A stretch of 7,542 bases of DNA from an uncultured Treponema sp. (GCA_905236315.1 CAJOPO010000402.1:1-7542), one strand, 5' to 3'. Positions 1 through 7,186 are shown, counted from the stretch's first letter. The notes: a model not told the origin generated them from the letters alone. Numbers and translations are program-made.

Positions 1-3
1 GGA

Positions 4-31
4 ACCTCTAAAAATTGCAATTTTTAGAGGT
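4..31. repeat. Perfect 28-nt palindrome, A-tract hairpin
   Basis: Two 14-nt arms (starting ACCTCTAAAAATTG) meet with no spacer, so the element is a perfect inverted repeat. It is preceded by GGA, giving GGAACCTC at its left edge. The hairpin at 7465-7507 begins with the same eight bases, and the stem at 91-125 shares CTCTAAAAA/TTTTTAGAG. It therefore looks like one member of a dispersed intergenic hairpin family. It could also be the terminator of a gene left of the window, but no U-run follows the stem. Confidence 0.75.
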
Positions 32-49
32 AACTTTGAAAATGCGATG

Positions 50-80
50 TTTTAATTCCTGCTATTACCAGGAATTAAAA
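50..80. repeat. Inverted repeat, 12-bp stem with 7-nt loop
   Basis: TTTTAATTCCTG at 50-61 is exactly complementary to CAGGAATTAAAA at 69-80, and the loop is CTATTAC. It is the second of three strong hairpins stacked ahead of the TrhA-family gene. Its outer TTTT/AAAA ends make it terminator-like in either direction, although only a four-base run is present. A short AACTCG-T-CGAGTT inverted repeat (79-91) immediately follows. Confidence 0.6.
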
Positions 81-90
81 CTCGTCGAGT

Positions 91-125
91 TCTCTAAAAA
101 ATCACCAAAGGTGAGTTTTTAGAGA
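91..125. repeat. Inverted repeat, 16-pair stem with one mismatch
   Basis: Positions 91-106 pair with 110-125 around the three-base loop AAA, with a single mismatch (A101 against G115). The stem carries the CTCTAAAAA/TTTTTAGAG core also seen at 4-31. It ends 20 bases before the AGGAAG ribosome-binding site at 146-151. If the promoter lies to its left, it would sit in the mRNA leader of the downstream gene and might affect its expression. I see no convincing promoter between this stem and the gene. Confidence 0.6.
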
Positions 126-156
126 TACCCATAATAATAATAGTTAGGAAGTTCTT

Positions 157-1026
157 ATGGCAGATATTTCATCAAGGATTACAAGAAAATCTTTAGCAGC
201 AAAACGTAAGGCTGCAATAAAGACAATAAAGTCTCAAGCAAAAGAGAAGATTAATGAAGTTAAAATGCAGTATACTACAAATCCTGAACGTTTACAGGCT
301 TTGGCAGTAGAGAAAGAGCAAAAAAAGGCTTTAAAGCTCCAAAAACAAAATGCACGTTTAACTTATAATGCTCGCCAGCCTAGACAGTTTACTCTTGGCG
401 AAGATTTATTCAATTCAATAAGTCATGGTATAGGCGCGGGGTTAAGTGTCGCAGGGCTTGTTATGCTCATTTTAACTGCATATTTTTATGCCCCGGAGGG
501 AAGTAGAGCTTTATATGTAAGTTCTTTTACTATTTTTGGTAGTTCTCTTTTTATTTTATATATGATGTCTACCTTGTATCATGCAATCACGCCCTATGGA
601 GCACGTAAGGTTTTTTCTATATTTAATCATATATGTATTTATATACTTATTGCAGGTACCTATACTCCATTTATTCTTACGCGAGTGCATGGTAGTACAG
701 AGTGGGTTATATTCTGTCTTATCTGGGGACTTTGCATAGCACTTGCTGTATTGTATGCGGTCTTTGGTGCTAGAATGAGAAGTTTTTCTGTGTTTTCTTA
801 TGTGGTTTTAGGTTGGCTCTTCATTCTTGTACTAGGCTTTATTGACCCTACAGATAGGATTTCTACTGTGTCTCAGGCCTTTGTTATAGCGGGGGGCGTG
901 GCTTATACGGTTGGTGGTGGATTTTTCTTGCTTCGCCGTTATAAATGGACTCATAGCATTTTCCACATGTTTACTTTAGCAGGTAGTATTCTTCACTTCT
1001 TTGCTGTTTTAAATCTTGTGCGCTAA
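157..1026 (+). CDS. trhA: Hemolysin III / PAQR family membrane protein (TrhA-like)
   Basis: This is an integral inner-membrane protein of the HlyIII/TrhA branch of the PAQR superfamily, whose bacterial members are linked to membrane fluidity homeostasis; the old hemolysin name is not a proven function. Seven hydrophobic segments fall between about residues 92 and 288. Family landmarks are E82 and the SHGIG block near H90, STLYH (S138, H142), the NHICIYILIAGTYTP block (158-171), and the C-terminal H266/H270 pair with H280. PAQR proteins bind a metal with such histidines, and all are present. The core is complete. Residues 1-77 form an extra lysine/arginine-rich, probably helical or coiled-coil extension absent from the usual roughly 210-220-residue proteins. 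The start is supported by AGGAAG (146-151), five bases before the ATG. The gene stands alone and converges on the minus-strand operon. Confidence 0.93.
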   Translation: MADISSRITRKSLAAKRKAAIKTIKSQAKEKINEVKMQYTTNPERLQALAVEKEQKKALKLQKQNARLTYNARQPRQFTLGEDLFNSISHGIGAGLSVAGLVMLILTAYFYAPEGSRALYVSSFTIFGSSLFILYMMSTLYHAITPYGARKVFSIFNHICIYILIAGTYTPFILTRVHGSTEWVIFCLIWGLCIALAVLYAVFGARMRSFSVFSYVVLGWLFILVLGFIDPTDRISTVSQAFVIAGGVAYTVGGGFFLLRRYKWTHSIFHMFTLAGSILHFFAVLNLVR

Positions 1027-1059
1027 AGGCACTGACTAGCAAAATATAGCATAGACTAA

Positions 1060-1095
1060 ATAGTGTCAAAAGTTCAAACGAACTTTTGACACTAT
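1060..1095. terminator. Hairpin between converging genes, possible bidirectional terminator
   Basis: Sixteen bases at 1060-1075 (ATAGTGTCAAAAGTTC) are perfectly complementary to 1080-1095 around the loop AAAC. The hairpin lies 33 bases after the TrhA-family stop codon and 17 bases beyond the end of the barrel gene on the other strand, the usual position for a shared terminator. An outer TAGCATA (1047-1053) / TATGCTA (1109-1115) pair could extend it and reaches into the stop codon of the barrel gene. Neither side has a clean U-run, so simple intrinsic termination is likely rather than certain. Confidence 0.65.
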
Positions 1096-1112
1096 ACCTT
1101 TAATACTATATG

Positions 1113-2567
1113 CTAAAAGGAGCCTCCGCCTAGACTTGCACTAAGTTTTAAGGCTACGGTCGGCATATCGCTAAAGTCTGTCCATGTAAGATAGGGACCT
1201 GCTGAAAGTTTTAATTCACTTATTGGACTCCAACTCATAGTTGCAGAAACTATTGCAGAATATGGGTTAAAGCCTATACCATCTTGATAAAGGCTGTATG
1301 CCTTTAGCGCAGATTCTACAGAATCCTTTCCTATGTAAAATAATCCAAACAGTGTAGCGGTTATATCCTGTGTGCCAAATATTCTTCCGAATATAACTGA
1401 CGCTGCAATATTATGTCCACTTGTAATATATGCGTTATCATCGCTATTTCCGTCATAGTAATATTGAGCGGCAAATGTAATTTCTGGCACCTTCCAGTAA
1501 TAGCTTGCTCCTATGGTTGCTTGAAAAATAGAAGTTTTATTTCTCCAGTCATTAGGACTAGAGTTCCATTCTCTTGCACTACCATAATTATAAACACCTT
1601 CTCCAAACACATTTACCTTTCCATTTATTATGCTGCCTGATGCTGTAAGCATTGCTTTAGGAGCATTTTGGAACTTAAAATATGCACCTGCGCCTAATTC
1701 CCAATTCTTTATTACAAAGTCTCCCTTAGCGGCAAGGGCTGTTTTGCGGGCATCGTAGGAATATTGCAGACTTTCTAAATATGAAGAAAGAGGTATTGCT
1801 CCAGAAACTAGGGCAGTAGCAGAAGGTTGATTTACTGTTGCGTCAGGAATTAAATAAAACCAAAGACAGTTTTGACTACCTGGAAAAATGATTTGTGTAC
1901 GTAGATTTAAGCTTCCGTTTACTTGTTCATCTGTATCTTCTGGGTCTATTGCAGACGTGTTTATTATATTAGACACTGGACTAAAAAAGTACCCTGTTCC
2001 CCATGTTACTGTGTGAAGCCCAAAGCGGAAATATGCCCTATCTAATAAAGAGAAATCTGTAAATAATTCTTTTACATAAAAAGAATTTGAAATGCTTGTA
2101 GTTACATCTGTATATGCTACACTTTCTAATAAAGTTGTAGTGGCATAAGAACTTGCAGAAATGCTATAAGGATAAGCAAGCCCACACTTTGTATACATAC
2201 GTAACACTTGCTTTGGGCGTGCGTCTATTGTAAGTTCAGCAGACGCTTTAGGTTGTAAGCGAGTATTATAAATATTATCTAGCAAGCTATCATCACTGTC
2301 TTGATACAGTATGGTATACGAAGTAAGACTTGTATCAAAACTACCACCAATCTTTACGCTTCCATTTTGGAATAATATGCCCTGTGCTAAGTTTGTAGAA
2401 GCTGTATCGTTGCTTTCTGTTTCTTGCCATTCCTCTATGCCATCATCTAAAAAGAGGTCATCTTCACTTCCTCCAAATAAATCATCATCAGACTGTGCAT
2501 ATAAGGCGCATAAGCTAAAAGTTAGTATAATAGGCATTAAGGAATTAAAAAATAATTTTCTTTTCAT
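1113..2567 (-). CDS. Secreted putative outer-membrane beta-barrel protein
   Basis: I do not recognise a named family. Residues 1-24 are a signal peptide (KRK start, hydrophobic core, LYA cleavage before Q25). C20 lacks a good lipobox, so signal peptidase I processing is more likely than lipidation. A mature N-terminal acidic tail follows (26-57), containing the tandem SDDDLF and SEDDLF units. The rest (about 67-484) is rich in alternating aromatic/polar strands such as LGAGAYFKF, TIGASYYWKV and ITFAAQYYY, and ends in phenylalanine, as expected of a barrel of a dozen or more strands. It is the last gene of the operon; its ATG directly follows the TAG of the LolA-like gene, with an AGAGGGG ribosome-binding site nine bases upstream inside that gene. 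By context it is probably the outer-membrane component of the transport system; a porin-like role cannot be excluded. Confidence 0.85.
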   Translation of the reverse strand: MKRKLFFNSLMPIILTFSLCALYAQSDDDLFGGSEDDLFLDDGIEEWQETESNDTASTNLAQGILFQNGSVKIGGSFDTSLTSYTILYQDSDDSLLDNIYNTRLQPKASAELTIDARPKQVLRMYTKCGLAYPYSISASSYATTTLLESVAYTDVTTSISNSFYVKELFTDFSLLDRAYFRFGLHTVTWGTGYFFSPVSNIINTSAIDPEDTDEQVNGSLNLRTQIIFPGSQNCLWFYLIPDATVNQPSATALVSGAIPLSSYLESLQYSYDARKTALAAKGDFVIKNWELGAGAYFKFQNAPKAMLTASGSIINGKVNVFGEGVYNYGSAREWNSSPNDWRNKTSIFQATIGASYYWKVPEITFAAQYYYDGNSDDNAYITSGHNIAASVIFGRIFGTQDITATLFGLFYIGKDSVESALKAYSLYQDGIGFNPYSAIVSATMSWSPISELKLSAGPYLTWTDFSDMPTVALKLSASLGGGSF

Positions 2568-3332
2568 CTAGTTAAGCCCCTCTAAATATGCCTTTGTAAA
2601 AATTACATCTGGCAATTTATTAAACGTAAGTTCTGAAATAATCTGCTGGGTGTTTTCTCCCTTGTTTAGTTCATCTCTTAAAAGTATCTGGCTTGGAACA
2701 TAGCCTGAAGGCACCTTTGTATATTTAGGCATTAAAGTTGTGCGCATAAGACGACCTGAACCAGAAAAGTCTTCTTGCTTTAATACTAAATTTAAATCTT
2801 TTCTGATATAGTAGGTAGTCTGCACATAAGATGGTGTTGTGGTTGTAGCGTGTAGGGTGATTATATAAATATCATAGGCTCCTAGCTTTCCGTCCTTCAT
2901 TTCTACTACGCGGTAGTTATCTCTCCAGTGCGTATCACTACGGTTCACGTCATCTAGCTTTACGTTAGAATCCCCTAGTGCCTCTTTTAAAGATGTGTGC
3001 GTAAACTTTCGCCCTATGGGGTCATAAGACCATATATTATCTCCATCTCTCATATATCCCTTGCCTTTATCTGCATCAGGGAATAATTGCACTATGGTCA
3101 TAAGGTCTTTATCCGTTCTCTCAAAAATCTTAAACTGTAGATTTTCTTTTGGTTTACCGGGTTTTTCTATTACAAGAGATATAGTAGCAGAATAGTCACC
3201 GTGATAGGCTAACACATCATCGGTTTTTTCCATGATTGTGAATGCCTTTTCTTGAGTTTGCGAGTCAACATCTGCAAAACTTAAGGCAGAAAACATCGCT
3301 AACATTAGGCACATAAAAATATTCTTTTTCAT
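2568..3332 (-). CDS. LolA-like periplasmic protein (outer membrane lipoprotein-sorting family)
   Basis: The 254-residue product has a signal peptide (KK, hydrophobic stretch, cleavage after A20 in LSFA-D) with no lipobox cysteine, so it should be a soluble periplasmic protein. Its body matches my memory of the LolA-like family typified by treponemal TP0789-type proteins. The markers are a YSATISLVIEKPGKP strand (47-61), the FPDADKGKGYMRDGDNIWSYDP segment (84-105), RKFTHTSLKEALGDSNVKLDD (108-128), and later TTYYIRKDLNLVLKQE strands. LolA-fold proteins are open half-barrels that carry acyl chains. It lies between the second permease (11-base gap) and the barrel gene (no gap). AGGAGG overlaps the permease stop codon, seven bases before the ATG. 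It is inferred to be the periplasmic shuttle of this operon; its cargo is unknown. Confidence 0.88.
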   Translation of the reverse strand: MKKNIFMCLMLAMFSALSFADVDSQTQEKAFTIMEKTDDVLAYHGDYSATISLVIEKPGKPKENLQFKIFERTDKDLMTIVQLFPDADKGKGYMRDGDNIWSYDPIGRKFTHTSLKEALGDSNVKLDDVNRSDTHWRDNYRVVEMKDGKLGAYDIYIITLHATTTTPSYVQTTYYIRKDLNLVLKQEDFSGSGRLMRTTLMPKYTKVPSGYVPSQILLRDELNKGENTQQIISELTFNKLPDVIFTKAYLEGLN

Positions 3333-3343
3333 AAGACTTCCTC

Positions 3344-4687
3344 CTATTTTACAGTTCTTAACGCTTGTGCGGGGCTCATCTTAGAGGCTTGCTTTGCGCT
3401 ACCTCTTACTGCAATAATTGTAAGAATAATTAACAACATATACTGCATAATAATAGAAGGCGCAGATAGAATGTAAGTTACATGTCCATTATGCAAAAAG
3501 AAAGATACGCTTTCATTGCTAATGTGGATAAAGCCTATCGCTGTCATTACAACTATTGCAAGCAGTAATCCCGCACATGCTCCTAACAAGCATAATATAA
3601 GAGCTTCTGCTGTAAAAACTCTTCCTGTGTCTTTTCCACTCATTCCTAAAGCCCTCATCGTGCCTATTTCTCTTATGCGTTCATATAAAACCATTCTATA
3701 AGTATTAGAAACGCCTACCATTACTATTAGCAAAATAACAAGTAGAATGACGGTGGTAACGGTATGCACTATATTAAGCACCGTTTGAATTGAAGGAACT
3801 TCATCATTTAGTGTTTCTACACCGTATTTTGTGCCTTCCCACTGAAAATCTTTACTTATAAATTGCTTATCAATTCCTCTTCCTGGATTATTAGGATTTG
3901 TTTGCAAGGCTAATGCCCTGCTAGAAACATTTATACCATCAGAACGTATTTTTTCTTCTATCTTGTTTGCAACTTTTGCTTGCTCATTTTTGTTGTTTAA
4001 GAAGATTGTAAACGTGCTGTAGCCACCTTCTGGGATTTCTACAATGCTATTCAAGGTTTCTATATTTGCATATATCATTAATCCTGTAAGAAAGTTAGAA
4101 CTTTTTATAATGGCTCCTACTGTAAAATCAGCCACGTTATTTTGTCCGTAGATTGTAGTTGTGGTATAAAGAACTTGGTCGCCCACCTGCACCTTTAAGC
4201 TATCAGCAAGCTGGCTGTTTATTACTATGGCATTTGGGTCGTTTAATAGAGTGTCGTAATTACCCTCTATGATTTGAAAACTATCTTTAAGTTCTTCTTC
4301 TGTAAAATCCCTACCATAAGTTGTAGCAAGAACTTTTTTGCCCCCAAACATCAGTTGCCCCATAGAATATGTATAGCGAGAAAAATAACGATAGTCTATA
4401 TTGCTTGTTTCTACAATATTCTTTATGTAATCTCTGTCGCGTACAATATTTACAAGTTGGTCTTTTTGATTTTCTGTCTGTGCATGAATCTTTTCATAGC
4501 CACCTATAAGGACGGTTCCTCCTGTAAGTTGCGTTATGCTGTCTTCTAGGTTACCAACTGCACCACTTGTAAGACCGTCTATGGCAGTTACTACAAAAAA
4601 GCCAAAGGCAATGGCTATAGCAAGAATAATGCTCCTTCTTTTTTGTCTTGTAAGATTGCGTAGTGCAAGTTTTATTATCTTATTCAT
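3344..4687 (-). CDS. FtsX/MacB-fold ABC transporter permease (LolC/LolE-like), second subunit
   Basis: This 447-residue inner-membrane permease has the MacB-type layout: a basic LALRNLTRQKRRS entry helix (7-19), TM1 (about 18-37), a periplasmic domain of about 265 residues (38-303), then TM2 (304-328), TM3 (358-384) and TM4 (411-428). The hallmark of the family, ERIREIGTMRALGMS (336-350), lies just after TM2 and should contact the ATPase. The protein ends in the typical MSPAQALR motif. Its length is near normal for LolC/LolE proteins. The ATG abuts the TAA of the first permease. The ribosome-binding site AGGAGG lies seven bases upstream, within the KGGE codons of that permease, which implies translational coupling. 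It is only distantly similar to its partner, suggesting a heterodimeric channel. LolC/LolE assignment rather than MacB or FtsX is inferred from context. Confidence 0.9.
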   Translation of the reverse strand: MNKIIKLALRNLTRQKRRSIILAIAIAFGFFVVTAIDGLTSGAVGNLEDSITQLTGGTVLIGGYEKIHAQTENQKDQLVNIVRDRDYIKNIVETSNIDYRYFSRYTYSMGQLMFGGKKVLATTYGRDFTEEELKDSFQIIEGNYDTLLNDPNAIVINSQLADSLKVQVGDQVLYTTTTIYGQNNVADFTVGAIIKSSNFLTGLMIYANIETLNSIVEIPEGGYSTFTIFLNNKNEQAKVANKIEEKIRSDGINVSSRALALQTNPNNPGRGIDKQFISKDFQWEGTKYGVETLNDEVPSIQTVLNIVHTVTTVILLVILLIVMVGVSNTYRMVLYERIREIGTMRALGMSGKDTGRVFTAEALILCLLGACAGLLLAIVVMTAIGFIHISNESVSFFLHNGHVTYILSAPSIIMQYMLLIILTIIAVRGSAKQASKMSPAQALRTVK

Positions 4688-6253
4688 TTACTCGCCTCCT
4701 TTAGACAATGCTTTTAGTGGAGTAATTCTTAGTGCAGAAGATACAGGATATATATTGCTTAAAATGCTTCCTAAAAGTGCTATTATAATAGTAAGAAGTA
4801 TTATTGTAGGGGTAGGAGAGAAGTGCAAAAGTCCACCGCCTAGTATAATGCGTGCTATTTGATTTTCAAGCGTAATTGATAAGGCATTAAAGATTACCAT
4901 TATAATGATTGCAAGAATGGTACCAAGTAAAGAAGACACTAAGGTGATAGATATGGCTTCTGTAAAGAAGAGCTGCCTTACAAATCTTTTTTCTGCCCCT
5001 AAAGCCCTCATAGTGCCTATTTCTCCAGTACGCTCTATTACAGAAACAGTCATAGTATTCATTATGATAATAAACACAACAACTGCAAGGATTATAATCA
5101 ATATATTAAAGATTATTCCAATTCCTTCTACAGTGGCTGTATAAGACGCAGCTGCTTGTTTCCAGTTTATTGCTCTCACGTTTAGCTCTTGCTCTTTAAA
5201 TCTTGCGTTTAAGTCTTTTATTACATTATTTACTTGATGTGTATACTTAGTCTTTATAAGAATAAAATTCCAAGAACCGTCATCTGTTTTGTTTAATTCA
5301 TCTCTTAAGGCTGTATCTCCTAAGATATTGTTAAAGTCTACTTCAGAGTCTGCTAAAATATCTGTAGGAGAATCTTCTTCACTAAAAAGGCTATCATCTG
5401 AACTTGCAAATAACTCATCTTCACTCATATTGCCTAAGCCCATATCTACAGAAGAAGGCAACTCTTGTGCAAAAGATGAAGCATAAGTTAAATCTGCAAA
5501 GGCTCGTGCAAAAGAGGCTTCACAGTAAATTATCTGAAACATTGCAGAGTTTTCATCAGGGGGATTAAAAATGCCACAGATAGTGCCTTCTCGTACAATG
5601 CCCTTTGTATTTGCCCCTGCAACAAGCACTTTATCACCAATGTTTAAAGGCTGCTGAAAAGTTTTTTCAAAGTTGCGCTTAATCCTTGTGTCTATAAGAA
5701 TGTCTGAAGAGTTTGCTTTTGGATAATCGCCCTCTGTTATGTGTAGCCCTGCAAACATTTGGGTGTACGAAGTGTTTTCTCCTGCAAACAAAATAGAAAT
5801 AGGTAAGTCCATAATGCCTAAGTCATCATTTTCCATTACTTTAGAAAAATCAACTTCTTCTCCAGCAGGCACCACAAGCACTTTTGCAGAAATTAGCTTT
5901 GTTTGTAGATTTATGTTTTCTGTGGAATCTACAATCTGCTGTACCTTATCTAAATCTGGAATAGCGGGAATCTGTGGCACATTACCATTTAGAGAACTGT
6001 CATTTGCACCAAATATATCTATTTGCCAGCCCTGTGGTGGCTTTATGGATATTGCAATATCACCTGTGTAATTAGCGCGGAAATCTTTTTCTAGTCCTCT
6101 GTTAATGCTTTCTAAAAATGAGTTTCCTAATATAACGATGGCGGTACCAAATATAATGAACATCGCTATGATAATGGACTTAGATTTATGTTCGGTGAGA
6201 TTGCGGAGTGCAAGGCGGAATATAACCTTAGCCGATGTATTGCCGCTTTTCAT
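4688..6253 (-). CDS. FtsX/MacB-fold ABC transporter permease with long acidic periplasmic insert, first subunit
   Basis: This 521-residue permease has TM1 at about 25-45, a large periplasmic domain (46-375), TM2 (376-399), TM3 (430-457) and TM4 (482-500). The family signature ERTGEIGTMRALGAEKRF lies at 407-424, and the end reads SALRITPLKALSKGGE. It is roughly 75-100 residues longer than its partner and than usual LolC/LolE proteins. Much of the excess is a hydrophilic, acidic stretch at about 275-312 that contains SEDELF and SSDDSLF; the same tandem pattern occurs at the mature N-terminus of the barrel protein. Its ATG shares one base with the TAA of the ATPase gene (TAATG), with GGAGG seven bases upstream. 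It presumably forms a heterodimer with the next permease and, with the ATPase, extracts a lipid-linked substrate from the inner membrane. Confidence 0.9.
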   Translation of the reverse strand: MKSGNTSAKVIFRLALRNLTEHKSKSIIIAMFIIFGTAIVILGNSFLESINRGLEKDFRANYTGDIAISIKPPQGWQIDIFGANDSSLNGNVPQIPAIPDLDKVQQIVDSTENINLQTKLISAKVLVVPAGEEVDFSKVMENDDLGIMDLPISILFAGENTSYTQMFAGLHITEGDYPKANSSDILIDTRIKRNFEKTFQQPLNIGDKVLVAGANTKGIVREGTICGIFNPPDENSAMFQIIYCEASFARAFADLTYASSFAQELPSSVDMGLGNMSEDELFASSDDSLFSEEDSPTDILADSEVDFNNILGDTALRDELNKTDDGSWNFILIKTKYTHQVNNVIKDLNARFKEQELNVRAINWKQAAASYTATVEGIGIIFNILIIILAVVVFIIIMNTMTVSVIERTGEIGTMRALGAEKRFVRQLFFTEAISITLVSSLLGTILAIIIMVIFNALSITLENQIARIILGGGLLHFSPTPTIILLTIIIALLGSILSNIYPVSSALRITPLKALSKGGE

Positions 6254-7101
6254 TATCTAACCTCCGAGCCATATATGTCGCTACCTGTTTTATGTTCATC
6301 TTGTATGATTTCGCCGTCTAAAAGATGTACTACATGGTCGCACATATCTACAATGCGCGAATCATGGGTAGAGAATATAAAGGTTGTTTGTAGGTCTTTA
6401 TCTTTGTTTAGTTGCTTCATTAACGAAAGGATTTGTTTGCTGTTTTTAGAGTCAAGATTTGCAGTGGGTTCGTCTGCTAAAATAACAGGGGCTTTTGTAA
6501 CTAGTGCTCTAGCGATTGCTACACGCTGCCTTTGCCCACCTGATAGTTCTGAAGATTTATGGTCTTTCCAATCTGTAAGGCCTACCTTTTCTATAAGATA
6601 GTTTATCCATTCTTCTCTTTGTGCATTAGAAAAATCATCTACGGGGCTGTGAGATTCTGGATTTTTAGACGCTAGAAGTAAGGGAAACTCTACATTTTCA
6701 TATACATTTAAGACAGGGATAAGATTGAATGTTTGAAAGATAAAACCTAGATGGGAACGCCTTAAACCTGTTATTCTTTTGTCTAATTTTTGAGGAATGG
6801 TTGTGCGCTTTTTCTTTTTTTTCTCTGCTCCAGAAGATACCCAGCGATTATCTTTTACTTCTACATCAGAGAGGTTTACTCCATTATATACATCTACATC
6901 TCCTATGGTTATAGTTCCAGATGTTGGTAGGTCTATAAGCCCTATCATGTTGAGTAGTGTGGATTTTCCAGAACCAGAAGGACCTGATACTGCCGCAAAC
7001 TCTCCCTTTTCTATAGAAAAAGATGCATCTTTTACCGCTACAACTTCTTGTTTTCCTAATGGGTAGGTTTTTCGGATATGCGATAGTGTAACAACTGACA
7101 T
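6253..7101 (-). CDS. LolD/MacB-type ABC transporter ATPase with lysine-rich insert
   Basis: This cytoplasmic ATPase powers the two permeases encoded next. All catalytic motifs are intact: Walker A GPSGSGKST (40-48), Q-loop Q123 in FIFQTFNLIP, signature LSGGQ (186-190), Walker B VILADE with catalytic E211, D-loop ANLDS (214-218) and H-loop H246. NLIPVLNVYENVEFPL and the short length are typical of the LolD/MacB/FtsE group. At 282 residues it is about 50 longer than LolD. The extra sequence lies mainly at about 75-112, between the end of the first beta subdomain and RRSHLGF, and includes EKKKKKR (93-99); a smaller one is near 145-160. The start has a modest AAGGGG ribosome-binding site five bases upstream. 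It is the first gene of the five-gene operon and overlaps the next gene by one base. Confidence 0.93.
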   Translation of the reverse strand: MSVVTLSHIRKTYPLGKQEVVAVKDASFSIEKGEFAAVSGPSGSGKSTLLNMIGLIDLPTSGTITIGDVDVYNGVNLSDVEVKDNRWVSSGAEKKKKKRTTIPQKLDKRITGLRRSHLGFIFQTFNLIPVLNVYENVEFPLLLASKNPESHSPVDDFSNAQREEWINYLIEKVGLTDWKDHKSSELSGGQRQRVAIARALVTKAPVILADEPTANLDSKNSKQILSLMKQLNKDKDLQTTFIFSTHDSRIVDMCDHVVHLLDGEIIQDEHKTGSDIYGSEVR

Positions 7102-7133
7102 ATAAGCCCCTTAATTTATAAAGTTATAAAATG

Positions 7134-7157
7134 AGCAAGTTTAAGCCTTAACCTGCT
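7134..7157. other. Imperfect hairpin in the operon leader
   Basis: AGCAAGTT at 7134-7141 pairs with AACCTGCT at 7150-7157 with one mismatch, around an eight-base loop. It lies between the proposed promoter and the ATPase gene, so it would form in the 5' leader of the operon. On the plus strand it is followed by AGTTTTT, which resembles a weak terminator, but no plus-strand gene precedes it. There is no recognisable riboswitch. Confidence 0.25.
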
Positions 7158-7186
7158 AGTTTTTACATTCTATTAAATTTTAGCTT

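Noticed and set aside
36..68. TTGAAA (36-41) and TATTAC (63-68) as a promoter for the TrhA-family gene
   Set aside because: The spacing is 21 bases and the -10 match is weak and lies in a hairpin loop. I could not support any promoter for this gene.
1113..2567. The last operon product as a lipoprotein, because of C20 in the signal peptide
   Set aside because: The residues before C20 (F-S-L) do not make a lipobox, while LYA followed by Q25 is a good signal peptidase I site.
1413..7066. Several plus-strand open frames opposite the minus-strand operon genes
   Set aside because: They are antisense to genes with clear motifs, signal peptides and tight operon junctions. Their products show no family features.
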